From assembly GCA_018830645.1 (NCBI GenBank), contig JAHJSA010000055.1, positions 1 through 64,000 on the forward strand: a stretch of 64,000 nucleotides of DNA. Reading direction: 5' to 3'. The translations under genes were made by a program, and so were the position numbers. This document shows positions 19,365 to 28,899 of the stretch, one piece after another. Origin of the DNA: Actinomycetota bacterium. GTDB taxonomy: Bacteria; Actinomycetota; Thermoleophilia; RBG-16-64-13. Positions within the stretch are counted from its first letter, which is position 1. Each line of letters starts with the position of its first letter. The notes below the pieces were generated by a model, which was not told where the DNA came from, ran no database searches, and saw only the letters and a list, made by a program, of their open reading frames with translations.

Positions 19365-19394
19365 GTGGCGGCGGGGCGTCCGCCCCGCCGCCAC
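19365..19394. terminator. Bidirectional terminator-like hairpin between convergent genes
   Basis: Perfect 14-bp inverted repeat GTGGCGGCGGGGCG-TC-CGCCCCGCCGCCAC between the hydrogenase operon (+) and EamA (-). Confidence 0.7.
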
Positions 19395-19419
19395 CATTCA
19401 AACCAGGCGCAGCGCCCCC

Positions 19420-20463
19420 TCACATCGACGCGCCCTCGCGGCGCCTTCGACCCGGCGTGCGGAACTCCGACGCGAGCATGCCGCACAGTATCGCGGCTGC
19501 TCCAAGCCACGCGACCGGCGACAGCCGGTCGCCGGCGAGCGTGTAGCCGAAGACCCCGGCGAACACCGGCTCCATGGTGAGGATGACGGCGGTCCGTGTG
19601 GGCGAGGCGTACCTCTGCGCGAAGGTCTGGATGTAAAAGGCCGCGGCAGAGGCGAACAATGCGGTCACCCCCAGCGCGAGCAGCACGGTGGGATCCCATA
19701 CGCCCCCCAGGTCGAGCGGGTAGCCCATGGCCCAGCCCACCACGCTCAACGCGCCGCTCAGCAGCGCCACCACCCCCAGCTGTACCACGGTGAGCACGGC
19801 TGCATCGTGGTGCCTCGCGTAGCGCGAGGTAGCCAGGATGTGGGCGGCGAAACTGAGTGCGCAGAGGAACACCAGCCCGTCGCCCAGAAAGTTGAGTCCC
19901 GACGAGCCCCCGGAGAGCAAGAACAGCCCGAAGGCCGCCAGGGCAACGCCCACCACCGCCCGCCGATCCGGCCATGTGCGCCACACGACCCCCTGCATCA
20001 CCGGCACGAGCACCACGAACATGCCGGTGATGAAACCGGCGTTCGAGGGGGTGGTGCGCTGCAGGCCGAACGTCTGGAAGATGTATCCGGCGCCGAGAAA
20101 GACCCCCATGATCGCTCCGGCGCGCACGGCTCCCCGCACACCCGCAGACCCGGCCGCCCGCGTCGCCGGGTCGCCGTGTGCCGCCGTGATCCCGATCGCG
20201 GCCGCGTGTGCCGCCTGGTGGCCATGACCCGAAGCGCTCCTCCTCGCGGCCGTCGACCATCGCCTCGAGATGCTCAACCCCAGCGCCACGACGATGGTGG
20301 CGAGCCCGAACCGTATGGCGATGAAGGGCAGGGGCGGCAGGAGGGCGACGGCGTCCTTGACCATGACGAACGTCCAGCCCCACACGGCAGTAACCGCTAC
20401 CAGCAGCAGTTCGGCCACGATCTGTCTGCGCCGGTCGTGGATGGGGCCTCCATTTTCGCTCAC
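19420..20463 (-). CDS. EamA/DMT-superfamily transporter
   Basis: LLLVAVTAVWGWTFVMVKDAVALLPPLPFIAIRFGLA and second EamA repeat (ALGVTALFASAAAFYIQTFAQRYASPTRTAVILTMEPVFAGVFG). Confidence 0.85.
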   Translation of the reverse strand: MSENGGPIHDRRRQIVAELLLVAVTAVWGWTFVMVKDAVALLPPLPFIAIRFGLATIVVALGLSISRRWSTAARRSASGHGHQAAHAAAIGITAAHGDPATRAAGSAGVRGAVRAGAIMGVFLGAGYIFQTFGLQRTTPSNAGFITGMFVVLVPVMQGVVWRTWPDRRAVVGVALAAFGLFLLSGGSSGLNFLGDGLVFLCALSFAAHILATSRYARHHDAAVLTVVQLGVVALLSGALSVVGWAMGYPLDLGGVWDPTVLLALGVTALFASAAAFYIQTFAQRYASPTRTAVILTMEPVFAGVFGYTLAGDRLSPVAWLGAAAILCGMLASEFRTPGRRRREGASM

Positions 20464-20647
20464 GAGGGCTCCGGGATGCGGCGCGGATGGGCAGACGCGT
20501 GGGCCGCAGGTGCGGCACGCGGCGACCGCGAGGTATACTACCAGACCGCGTGCCGGACGCGCCGAAGACACGTCTGGAGGCGGGCGTCACCCCGCTCGGC
20601 CGCGTTTCTCGCCGCTGCGGCCCTCGCCCGCCCTGTGCCCCGCAACG

Positions 20648-22075
20648 ATGTCGATCTCGGAGAACCACGTGACGAAACCCCGCCATGGAGACACTCTCGA
20701 TCTCACCGTCACCGGCCTCGCCTTCGGAGGCCAGGGCATCGCCCGGGCCGACGATTTCGTGGTGTTCTTGGCTGGAGCAGTACCCGGCGACGAGGTGCGC
20801 GCCACCGTCAACAAGGTGAAGAAGCGCTACGCCGAAGCCCGGGTCGAGCAGATCATCCGGCCGTCGGTGGACCGTGTGAGTGCGCACTGCTCCCACTACG
20901 GCACCTGCGGAGGCTGTCGCTGGCAGAGCCTCGACTATGAAGTACAGCTGCGCTACAAGGAGCAGCAGGTGGTGGACTCACTCGAGCGCCTCGGTGGCCT
21001 CGAGGGCTTCGAGGTGTCGGAAATCAAAACGATGGACCACCCCTGGCGCTACCGCAACAAGGTGGAGTTCTCCATCGGGAACGCGGAGGGACGCCTCGTG
21101 GTGGGGTTCCACCCGCCGGGTCGTTGGGACGCGGTGCTCCCTCAGACCGAGTGCCACCTTCTTCCCCTCACGACCGAGGGCGTGCGCGCCACGGTCGAGG
21201 AGTGGCTTCGGCGGGTGGGGGCCGAACCGTGGGACCCTCGTAACCACGAGGGCTACGCGCGACACCTGACCATACGCGAAGCCCAGGGCACCGGAGAGGT
21301 ACTGGTGAACCTCGTCACCGCGCCCGGCGCTCTGCCGGAACCGACCGGCTTGGTGGACACTCTGCGCGCCCGCCATCCGGAAGTGGTTGGCATCATGCAC
21401 GCCACGAACGCGGGCGAGGCTGAGGTCGCCACCGGCGTGCCCTTCCAGACGCTCTGGGGCCGACCTCACCTGTACGAGACGCTCGGAGACCTCCGTCTGA
21501 AGGTCTCGATCGACGCCTTCTTCCAGACCAACACGCGCATGGCGTACGTCCTCTACGAGACGGCGGCGCAGGAGGCGGCCCTCTCCGGTGACGACATAGT
21601 ATGGGACCTGTATTCGGGTATCGGCTCGATCGCGCTGTATCTGGCCCGGCGCGCTCGGGCGGTGCTCGGCATCGAGGTGGTCCCGGCGGCCGTGCGGGAC
21701 GCCGTAGAGAACGCCGTGGAGAACGGGGTCACCTCGGCTACCTTCTTAGAAGGCAACGTACGGGTCGTGCTCAAGGAGGTGCTCGAGGGCCGCCGCTCGC
21801 TGCCCCTCGAACTCGCCCACCCAGACGTGGTGGTGGTGGACCCCCCGCGCGGAGGCCTCGCCCACAAAGTGATCCACCGCATCGTCGCCGCCGGGCCCCG
21901 CCGGGTGGTCTACGTGTCGTGCAACCCCACGACGCTCGCTCCCGATGCGGCCCTGTTCCACGAACTCGGCTACCGGCTCACACGGGTCACGCCGGTGGAC
22001 ATGTTCCCTCACACGCCCCACATCGAGGCGGTGGCGTTACTGGAGCCCGCGACGCAGCAGCCTGCCGGCGAGTAG
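20648..22075 (+). CDS. RlmD/TrmA-family 23S rRNA (uracil-C5)-methyltransferase
   Basis: TRAM-like N-term, CSHYGTCGGCRWQSLDY Fe-S motif, FFQTNTRMAYVLYE, DLYSGIGSIALYLA, VVVDPPRGGL, VVYVSCNPTTLA. Confidence 0.93.
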   Translation: MSISENHVTKPRHGDTLDLTVTGLAFGGQGIARADDFVVFLAGAVPGDEVRATVNKVKKRYAEARVEQIIRPSVDRVSAHCSHYGTCGGCRWQSLDYEVQLRYKEQQVVDSLERLGGLEGFEVSEIKTMDHPWRYRNKVEFSIGNAEGRLVVGFHPPGRWDAVLPQTECHLLPLTTEGVRATVEEWLRRVGAEPWDPRNHEGYARHLTIREAQGTGEVLVNLVTAPGALPEPTGLVDTLRARHPEVVGIMHATNAGEAEVATGVPFQTLWGRPHLYETLGDLRLKVSIDAFFQTNTRMAYVLYETAAQEAALSGDDIVWDLYSGIGSIALYLARRARAVLGIEVVPAAVRDAVENAVENGVTSATFLEGNVRVVLKEVLEGRRSLPLELAHPDVVVVDPPRGGLAHKVIHRIVAAGPRRVVYVSCNPTTLAPDAALFHELGYRLTRVTPVDMFPHTPHIEAVALLEPATQQPAGE

Positions 22076-22846
22076 ATCGGCCTGGGTGAGAAGGAAGGCC
22101 AGAGCCACGAACGGCAGCGCGGGCACGGCCGATCGCCAAACCAGCGCCACCACGACCGCCACCACCAGCGAACCGCCCATCCCCGCGAAGCCGGCGCGCG
22201 GCCGCAGGCCGGTCGCAGCCGCCCCCGTGGTCAGAAGGGCGAGAAACACCACGTCACTGAGCCCAAGCCCGAGGCCCGCGCCCGGGAACCCGAGGACGGG
22301 GAAGTGGATCAGCAGGTAGTCGAGGACGCCGGGCGTCTGCTCGACCAGCACTTTCGTGGGCCCGGCAAAGACGCTCCACGAGTCGACCACGATGGCCGTG
22401 ATCGCCACCACGGCGAGCCACCACCCCTCGGCGACCTGGCGCCCCAGCAGTCGCCCCCCGCCCGCGGCTAGAGCCACCTTGAAGGGCACGGCCGCGCCCA
22501 CCCACCCCAGCCACGAGAGGGCCAAGCCGCCCGCCACGCCCACGACCATGAGCCCCACGGTGGCGCGAAGGGAAAGCTCACCGCGTGCGATCACCCACGT
22601 GAGCAGCAGCACGGGCGCAAGCCCGGCCAGAAACCCCACGAGAGCATCGAACTCCAGCGGCCCGAGTACGGGAAGGTGGGGCGCAACAAGGGTCACGAGA
22701 AGGGAGCCGGCGGCGGCGAAAGCGAGAAGGGAGCGTGTCACACGGCGGGAATCCCGGGTGCCAGGACCTCGGGTGGCGGGTTGTCGGGTGTCAACGGCGC
22801 GAACACCGGTGCCACGGGCGCCGGAGCCGCGGCCGGGCTCGTTCAT
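22037..22846 (-). CDS. Polytopic membrane protein with presenilin/A22-like motif triple
   Basis: Hydrophobic segments; VVDSWSVF, GLGLSDVVFLAL and VPALPFVALAF in the order D ... GxxxD ... PAL. Confidence 0.5.
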   Translation of the reverse strand: MNEPGRGSGARGTGVRAVDTRQPATRGPGTRDSRRVTRSLLAFAAAGSLLVTLVAPHLPVLGPLEFDALVGFLAGLAPVLLLTWVIARGELSLRATVGLMVVGVAGGLALSWLGWVGAAVPFKVALAAGGGRLLGRQVAEGWWLAVVAITAIVVDSWSVFAGPTKVLVEQTPGVLDYLLIHFPVLGFPGAGLGLGLSDVVFLALLTTGAAATGLRPRAGFAGMGGSLVVAVVVALVWRSAVPALPFVALAFLLTQADLLAGRLLRRGLQ

Positions 22847-23490
22847 CAGTAGGGCGGCTCGTCCCGGTGCCAGTCGCCCAACGTGCGGAACGCGTTCCAG
22901 AACGCCCGCTTCTCATCTGCGTCGTCGAGCGCGTCGTCGACGTCGGGCGTAACGAGGGCACGGCAGGTGGGAGTGAGGTCTTGAAGCTCACCGGGAGCCC
23001 ACTCGACCTCACGCATGGTGGCCGTGCGGTTCACGTTCAGCACTTCGAGCGCCCGTCTGCCCATGATCACCACGATCTTGGGCTGGGTGACCTGGAGCTC
23101 CTCGAGCAGGTAGCCGGGGCAGTTGGTCTCGCCCTCTCCGGTCTCCACTCCAACGCACTTCACCATGTTGGTGCCGTAGAGAAGGAGCGGATCGATGCCC
23201 AGCCGCTCGACGCTCTTCAACACGGCGGCACCCGACCGACCGAAGAATGACACACCCTCGCTCACCTCGAGGTAGCGCGGACCATACTTGACCATGAAGA
23301 TGTCGGCCAAAGGGTGTCCCGAGCCCACGGTGGGCAAGAAATCGCCCCGTTCGCACAGGTGGCACTGGGTGACGGTGCGGTTCAGCTCGTTACTCTCGGC
23401 GATGGCGCGTTCCTCGAGCTTTCGATATATGTCGTTCGTCTCCGGGGGGAGGGGGGGGTGCTTCGACTTCTCTCGGGGCTCTGGTGTCAT
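22846..23490 (-). CDS. Uracil-DNA glycosylase superfamily (family-4-like) protein with degenerate active site
   Basis: Four Fe-S cysteines (CHLCERG, NMVKCVG, NCPGYLLEEL), FFGRSGAAVLKSVERLGID, PKIVVIMGRRALEVLN. Confidence 0.7.
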   Translation of the reverse strand: MTPEPREKSKHPPLPPETNDIYRKLEERAIAESNELNRTVTQCHLCERGDFLPTVGSGHPLADIFMVKYGPRYLEVSEGVSFFGRSGAAVLKSVERLGIDPLLLYGTNMVKCVGVETGEGETNCPGYLLEELQVTQPKIVVIMGRRALEVLNVNRTATMREVEWAPGELQDLTPTCRALVTPDVDDALDDADEKRAFWNAFRTLGDWHRDEPPY

Positions 23491-23582
23491 GCCGTCCTCC
23501 ACGACCCAGGCCGATCCGAGTGCCCGGGGTTCCTGGAACATATTCGTCCCCCGCGGGGTGACTCCTTCGCACTACCCCGAGG

Positions 23583-25628
23583 TCACGAGCCGGGAGTGAC
23601 GTAATCGAGCGTGGAGCGCAAGAACTTGAGAGATTGAAGATAGAAGAGGCTCTTCCGACGAGTCACGATGTCGGCCTCGCGGAGGGCGGTCATGAACGAC
23701 TCGGGGCCGTCGAAGCGCGGCATGCGCAGCATCGCGGTGCCGAGACCGGGCAGCACGTGGGCGTCGCTGCCTGCACCGGCCGCCACGTTGTACTTCACCG
23801 CGAACCGCTCGGCGGTGAGGTTGAACTGAGGCAGCATGTTCCGGGCATTGTACGTCTCGATCACGTCGATGCGGTGCAGGTTGGCCACCATCGTCTGGTA
23901 CGAGGGAGTGGTGCGTAGCCGGTCGAACGGATGGGGGACGTACACGAGACCACCCTGCTCCTTGATGAGTGAGAGCGTCTCGTCGAAGGTGAGTCCCTTC
24001 GGGATGAGCTCCTCGAGGAAGAGACCGATCACCTCTCCCTGCTGTGTCATGACCTCCTCGGCCACGATCACGAAGAGGTCGTCTCCGGCCAACTCACGGG
24101 CCAGACGGGCGCCCTCGATCGCGTTGTGGTCGGTGACGGCGATCGCGCCGAGGCCCACTTCGTGGGCGGTGGCGATCACGTCTTCCACCGAACTCGTGCA
24201 GTCGCGCGAGTGGGAGGTGTGCATGTGCAGGTCGGCGTGGATCCATCCTCCCGGAGCCACGATCGGCCCCGATGCCCTGCGATCGAGACGGCGCCTCGGC
24301 CTGGCTACGGCAGGAACCCCCACCTCCCGCGCGCCGCTCTCGGCCCGACGTTCGAGCGACCGCCGGTAGATCTTGACTACACTCCCGGCGACCTCTCTCA
24401 TGTGCAGCCCCATATCGCACGCGAGGAGGTCCGCGACGTCCTCCTCGCCCCCGGCGTCCTCCACGCCCGGACCTGGACCCTCCAGCGCGGACTGCATAGC
24501 CGTCCCCAGACTCCCCTCCCGACCCGGGTCGAAGTAGGCGACGTTCGACATGTTCTGCGCGATGCCACGCACGAGGGGCAGATCGGGAGCCACTATCGGG
24601 CTGCCCGACGCCAGGGCTTCCGCGGCTGTCTGCAGAAGCCACTCGCCGCCGAGGAAGGGCAGGATCGTCACCGAGGCTTCAGCGAAGCTCGCGGCCAGCT
24701 CCACGGGATCGTTGAAGTCCACCCACTCCACCCTGGAACGGAGCGCCCGAGGGGCCCGACGGGGAGGCCACAGTTCGGCGGAGGGGGCGTGCACAGCCAC
24801 CCGCAACAGGTCGATGGTCGACGGGAAGGCTGTGGACAGCGTGCGCATGAGAGTTCGAAGGCCGCGCGAGTCGTCGCCGCGATACACGTAGAGCGCGACG
24901 CGCGGCTCAGCCTCGGGCCCGCCTCCCGGCGATGCCCCGGAGGGCCGTGCGGACGCTGGGCCGATCCGAGTGCCCAGCGGCACCAGGTGGTAGGCGCCTC
25001 CCAGACGCTCGGCCAACACGCTGGGAGCGGGCCGGCAGGTGACGATGCGCTCGTCGAGCAGTCGATAGAAGCGGGAGAGCACCGGAGCACCGATCTCGTA
25101 GGCCACAAGACCCGCGGGAGTGAGGTGGAACGTGGCGACCACAGGGCTGCGGGCTTCTCGGATCGCGGTGAAGCTGAGCGAAGGTGCGAGCGGTTCGTGC
25201 ACGTGCACCACGTCGAACCCCCCACCCACCAGCACCCGCTCGAGCCGGGACAGCACGTCCACCGGCAGGCCGATGCTCGAGACCGACCCATTCACCCTGA
25301 AGGCGAAACTCCGGCCAAGCGCGATCACCGGGATCCCGTCCGCGGCGTTGAGAGGGCCCCCTGCACGGGCCCCCGGCAAGAGGCGCTCGGGAGCGGGCGA
25401 ACCGCGCTCCCACGAGGAGAGCAGGCCCAGCACCGCCTCAGCCGGCCGGCGGGTGAGCGCGCGCATGCGCCGCAGCTCCCCGGCTTCATCCGACGATGTG
25501 AGGATCACCGGCTGATGCCCGCGCGACAGGAGTTCCCGCGACAGATCGGCCACGTGCCGGTTCACCGCGCACGGCCGGGCCCAGGAGAAGGGGGTGACCA
25601 GAGCCACACGTAGACTCTGGTCACTCAT
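23583..25628 (-). CDS. GT4-type glycosyltransferase fused to a C-terminal PHP phosphoesterase domain
   Basis: N-term RVALVTPFSWARPCAVNRHVADLSRELLSRGHQPVIL...FDVVHVHEPLAPSLS; C-term HADLHMHTSHSRDC, VTDHNAIEGA, YVPHPFDR, AGSDAHV. Confidence 0.85.
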   Translation of the reverse strand: MSDQSLRVALVTPFSWARPCAVNRHVADLSRELLSRGHQPVILTSSDEAGELRRMRALTRRPAEAVLGLLSSWERGSPAPERLLPGARAGGPLNAADGIPVIALGRSFAFRVNGSVSSIGLPVDVLSRLERVLVGGGFDVVHVHEPLAPSLSFTAIREARSPVVATFHLTPAGLVAYEIGAPVLSRFYRLLDERIVTCRPAPSVLAERLGGAYHLVPLGTRIGPASARPSGASPGGGPEAEPRVALYVYRGDDSRGLRTLMRTLSTAFPSTIDLLRVAVHAPSAELWPPRRAPRALRSRVEWVDFNDPVELAASFAEASVTILPFLGGEWLLQTAAEALASGSPIVAPDLPLVRGIAQNMSNVAYFDPGREGSLGTAMQSALEGPGPGVEDAGGEEDVADLLACDMGLHMREVAGSVVKIYRRSLERRAESGAREVGVPAVARPRRRLDRRASGPIVAPGGWIHADLHMHTSHSRDCTSSVEDVIATAHEVGLGAIAVTDHNAIEGARLARELAGDDLFVIVAEEVMTQQGEVIGLFLEELIPKGLTFDETLSLIKEQGGLVYVPHPFDRLRTTPSYQTMVANLHRIDVIETYNARNMLPQFNLTAERFAVKYNVAAGAGSDAHVLPGLGTAMLRMPRFDGPESFMTALREADIVTRRKSLFYLQSLKFLRSTLDYVTPGS

Positions 25629-25696
25629 GACTCGACCCCGGAAACGCGCACCATGCTCATCGGTACGCGTGTACCCCGGGGACCCCGCGGTCAGTC

Positions 25697-26848
25697 TCAG
25701 CCGGCTTCGATGGGGTCCGCGACGGCGGGGTCCGCGGCGACCGGGTCCGCGGCGGCGGGCGGCGCGCTCGTTGCACCGGTGCCCGCGATGAACGCCTCCG
25801 TCGCGTCGTGCGCCTCGGTGTCGGAGACCTGCTGCGGCGGCGACTTCATGAAGTAGGAGGACGGGCCGTACAGGGCGCCCGAGATGCCGCGATCGAGCGC
25901 GAGCTTCGCGCAACGCACCGCGTCGATCACGATGCCGGCAGAATTCGGTGAGTCGACCACCTCGAGCTTCAACTCGATGTTCAGGGGTACGTCGCCGAAC
26001 GTGCGCCCCTCGAGACGGATGTAGGCCCACTTGCGGTCGTCGAGCCACTCGACGTAGTCCGACGGGCCGATGTGCACGTTCTTGGTGCCGATGTCGTAGT
26101 CGAGCTGAGAGGTGACCGCGTTGGTCTTCGAGATCTTCTTGCTCTCGAGCCGCTCGCGCTCGAGCATGTTGAGGAAGTCGGTGTTGCCACCCACGTTCAG
26201 CTGGCTCGTGCGCTCGAGACGCACACCGCGCTCACGCATCAGATGAGCCAGGACCCGATGCACGATGGTGGCTCCCACCTGCGACTTGATGTCGTCGCCG
26301 ATGATGGGCAGGCCACGCTCTTCGAAGCGATGCCGCCAGTACTCCTCGCGGGCTATGAAGACCGGCACGCAGTTCACGAACGCACACCCTGCTTCCAGCA
26401 CCTGCTCCACGTACCACTTGGTGGCCATCTCGCTGCCCACGGGCAGGTAGCTCACCACGACGTCGGTCTTGGTGTCCTTGAGGATACCGATCACGTCGGC
26501 TGTGGGGCCGGGGGCCTTCTCGATCACCTGCGAGAGGTACTTGCCGAGACCGTCGTGCGTCATGCCGCGGGCGACCGTGATGCCGGTCTTGGGCACCTCG
26601 GCGAACTTCACAGTGTTGTTGAGGCCGCCGTCGATGGCCACCGAGAGATCCTTGCCGACCTTCGTCACATCCACATCGAAAGCCGCGCTGAATTCTATGT
26701 CTGAAATATGGTAGCCGCCCAGGTTCACGTGCATGAGCCCCGGCACGAACTCATCGTCTTTCGCGTCGCGGTAGTAGTGCACTCCCTGGATGAACGACGA
26801 GGCGCAGTTGCCCACGCCGACGATGGCTACCCTCACCTTATCGCCCAA
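25697..26848 (-). CDS. ino1: Inositol-3-phosphate synthase
   Basis: [68 protein letters not shown]. Confidence 0.95.
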   Translation of the reverse strand: MGDKVRVAIVGVGNCASSFIQGVHYYRDAKDDEFVPGLMHVNLGGYHISDIEFSAAFDVDVTKVGKDLSVAIDGGLNNTVKFAEVPKTGITVARGMTHDGLGKYLSQVIEKAPGPTADVIGILKDTKTDVVVSYLPVGSEMATKWYVEQVLEAGCAFVNCVPVFIAREEYWRHRFEERGLPIIGDDIKSQVGATIVHRVLAHLMRERGVRLERTSQLNVGGNTDFLNMLERERLESKKISKTNAVTSQLDYDIGTKNVHIGPSDYVEWLDDRKWAYIRLEGRTFGDVPLNIELKLEVVDSPNSAGIVIDAVRCAKLALDRGISGALYGPSSYFMKSPPQQVSDTEAHDATEAFIAGTGATSAPPAAADPVAADPAVADPIEAG

Positions 26849-26893
26849 TGTGACTCCTCCTTCTCCTGCTTCGCCGCGGAACCCACGCGTTGT

Positions 26894-27481
26894 CTAGCCG
26901 GCCCGCAACTGTCGATAGGTATGTATGACCCGCTGGACCACGGTGAACGTGGTCAACGCGGCCAGGATGTAGACGATATACGGAAGCACGTTGAAGAAGA
27001 GGCCGACTGCGATCAGCACTACCCGCTCAGGGCGACTCATCAAGCCGACCTTGCACTCCAATCCAAGCGCCTCGGCCCTGGCCCTCGTATAGCTCACGAG
27101 CACGGAGCCGAGCAGGGCAACGGTCACGAGCGCCACGTCCATCGACCGTCCCTGTCGCGAGAATAGATACGCGACCGCCACCAGGATAGCACCCTCCGAG
27201 GCGCGGTCGAGCGTCGAGTCCAGAAACGATCCGAACGGAGTGACCCGGTTGGCGAAACGCGCAAGGGCGCCGTCGAGCATGTCCAGGCTGCTGGCCACGA
27301 GGAACACGACGCCGCCAACGATCAGCAGTTCCCGCGCCACCAGCACCGCCGCCACCACATTGAGAAGGGCGCCGGTCACCGTGATCTGGTTGGGCGAGAT
27401 GTGCAGCCGGTCGAGCGCGTACGTGAGCGGCCCGAGGAACCTCCGAATCCGCTCGCCCAGGAAGTCTCTCAGCTCGCTCAT
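26894..27481 (-). CDS. CDP-alcohol phosphatidyltransferase (PI phosphate synthase/PgsA-like)
   Basis: DMLDGALARFANRVTPFGSFLDSTLDRASEG CDP-OH-P motif. Confidence 0.9.
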   Translation of the reverse strand: MSELRDFLGERIRRFLGPLTYALDRLHISPNQITVTGALLNVVAAVLVARELLIVGGVVFLVASSLDMLDGALARFANRVTPFGSFLDSTLDRASEGAILVAVAYLFSRQGRSMDVALVTVALLGSVLVSYTRARAEALGLECKVGLMSRPERVVLIAVGLFFNVLPYIVYILAALTTFTVVQRVIHTYRQLRAG

Positions 27482-27583
27482 GGTATGGCCGCGTCTACTC
27501 TGCAAAACGCACTGATTCTAACAGCACCCCGAACGGCCCGACAAACCACACGGCCACGGGCCCTCGAGGCGGCGTGGGGTGCT

Positions 27584-28816
27584 TCACTCCCGCACGCCCA
27601 CGGTGTCTTCGTGCGCGGAGGGGGCGGGGGTTGTATCGGAAGTGGTCTCGACGGTGTGTTCGGGGGTGGGCTGGGGGGTGTCGCTGAAGCCCGGTCCCGC
27701 GCCCCCGATGTTCGGCACTTCCACCGGTACCACGTCGTCATCGCCCACCCATGCGGCGCGCGAGAGGCGAAACTCGAAGAAGTCGAAGGTGTGGCGCGCC
27801 ATGGCAAGGATCGGGAGCACGGCCAGCATGCCCACGATACCGCCCACCTCGACGCCGGCGAGCAGGGAGAAGATGACTACCAGTGGGTGCACCCCCACCG
27901 AAGTGCCCATGATGTTCGGCACGAGGATGTGGTTCTCGAGCAACTGCACAAGCCAGAACAGCACGGCCACCCAGACGGCCGTCATCGGACTGTGAAAAAG
28001 GGCTAGAAGCACGGGAGGGATGGCCCCGAGCCAAGGCCCGACGTACGGGATAACCTCGGTGACGCCCGCCCACACCCCGAAGAGCAACGCGTACTGACTC
28101 CCCTCGGGCCAGACTCCCACCACGTCCCAACCCAACACCCAGACCCCGAGACCGGCGGCGAGCCCCACCGAAGAAGCCAAGACGGCCTGCCCCTTCACGT
28201 AGCGGGTGAACGAGACCTGCATGCCGCGCAGATATGCTTCGGCCACCACATCATCGGTGGGAAAGGCGCGAACAAGGGAGCCGAAGATGCGCCGCCCGTC
28301 GATGAGCATGTAGAAGCTCGCGATCAAGACGAGCAGCACCGTCGCCGCCCCTCCCGCCACTCCCACCCCGAGATTGAAGATCGTGCCCAGCGACTGCAGC
28401 CCCTTGCTACCCAGCCATTCGGTGGAGAGCGCCGCGACCCCGCTCAGATCTACGACGATGTCGTAGCGGGCCAGGTATGCCTCGTAGGTGGGGAGCTGCT
28501 GGTTGAACATGGCCCCCCACTCGGGTGCGCGCTCCACGAGCGCCCGTGCCTGCCGGGCGAGCGGCGGAACGGCTACGAACAGGAAGAGCCCGAGTATCGA
28601 CAGGAGTGCGAGGTAGACCACGGGCACGCTCACCCCTCGAGGCAGCCGGATGCGTCTTCGCAGGATCTCTGCGACCGGGTTCAGGAGCAGGGCGACGAGG
28701 GTAGCCATGAGGAGCACGAAGAGGGCGTGACTCACCGAGCGGGCCAGGTAGACGCCCAATCCCACGGCGAGCGGCAGCATGACCAGTTGGACCCAACGGG
28801 GTATCGTTACCTGCAA
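27584..28816 (-). CDS. AI-2E family transporter
   Basis: GVYLARSVSHALFVLLMATLVALLLNPVAEILRRR...IPYVGPWLGAIPPVLLALF...GTSVGVHPLVVIFSLLAGVEVGGIVGMLAVLPILA. Confidence 0.88.
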   Translation of the reverse strand: MQVTIPRWVQLVMLPLAVGLGVYLARSVSHALFVLLMATLVALLLNPVAEILRRRIRLPRGVSVPVVYLALLSILGLFLFVAVPPLARQARALVERAPEWGAMFNQQLPTYEAYLARYDIVVDLSGVAALSTEWLGSKGLQSLGTIFNLGVGVAGGAATVLLVLIASFYMLIDGRRIFGSLVRAFPTDDVVAEAYLRGMQVSFTRYVKGQAVLASSVGLAAGLGVWVLGWDVVGVWPEGSQYALLFGVWAGVTEVIPYVGPWLGAIPPVLLALFHSPMTAVWVAVLFWLVQLLENHILVPNIMGTSVGVHPLVVIFSLLAGVEVGGIVGMLAVLPILAMARHTFDFFEFRLSRAAWVGDDDVVPVEVPNIGGAGPGFSDTPQPTPEHTVETTSDTTPAPSAHEDTVGVRE

Positions 28817-28899
28817 GTCGCCTTCCTTCTCTTGACGGTTCCCCCGCCCAATGCGGGCATTTCTGGTCTTCGTGCCCCACCCATGTTACTGTACGGTTG

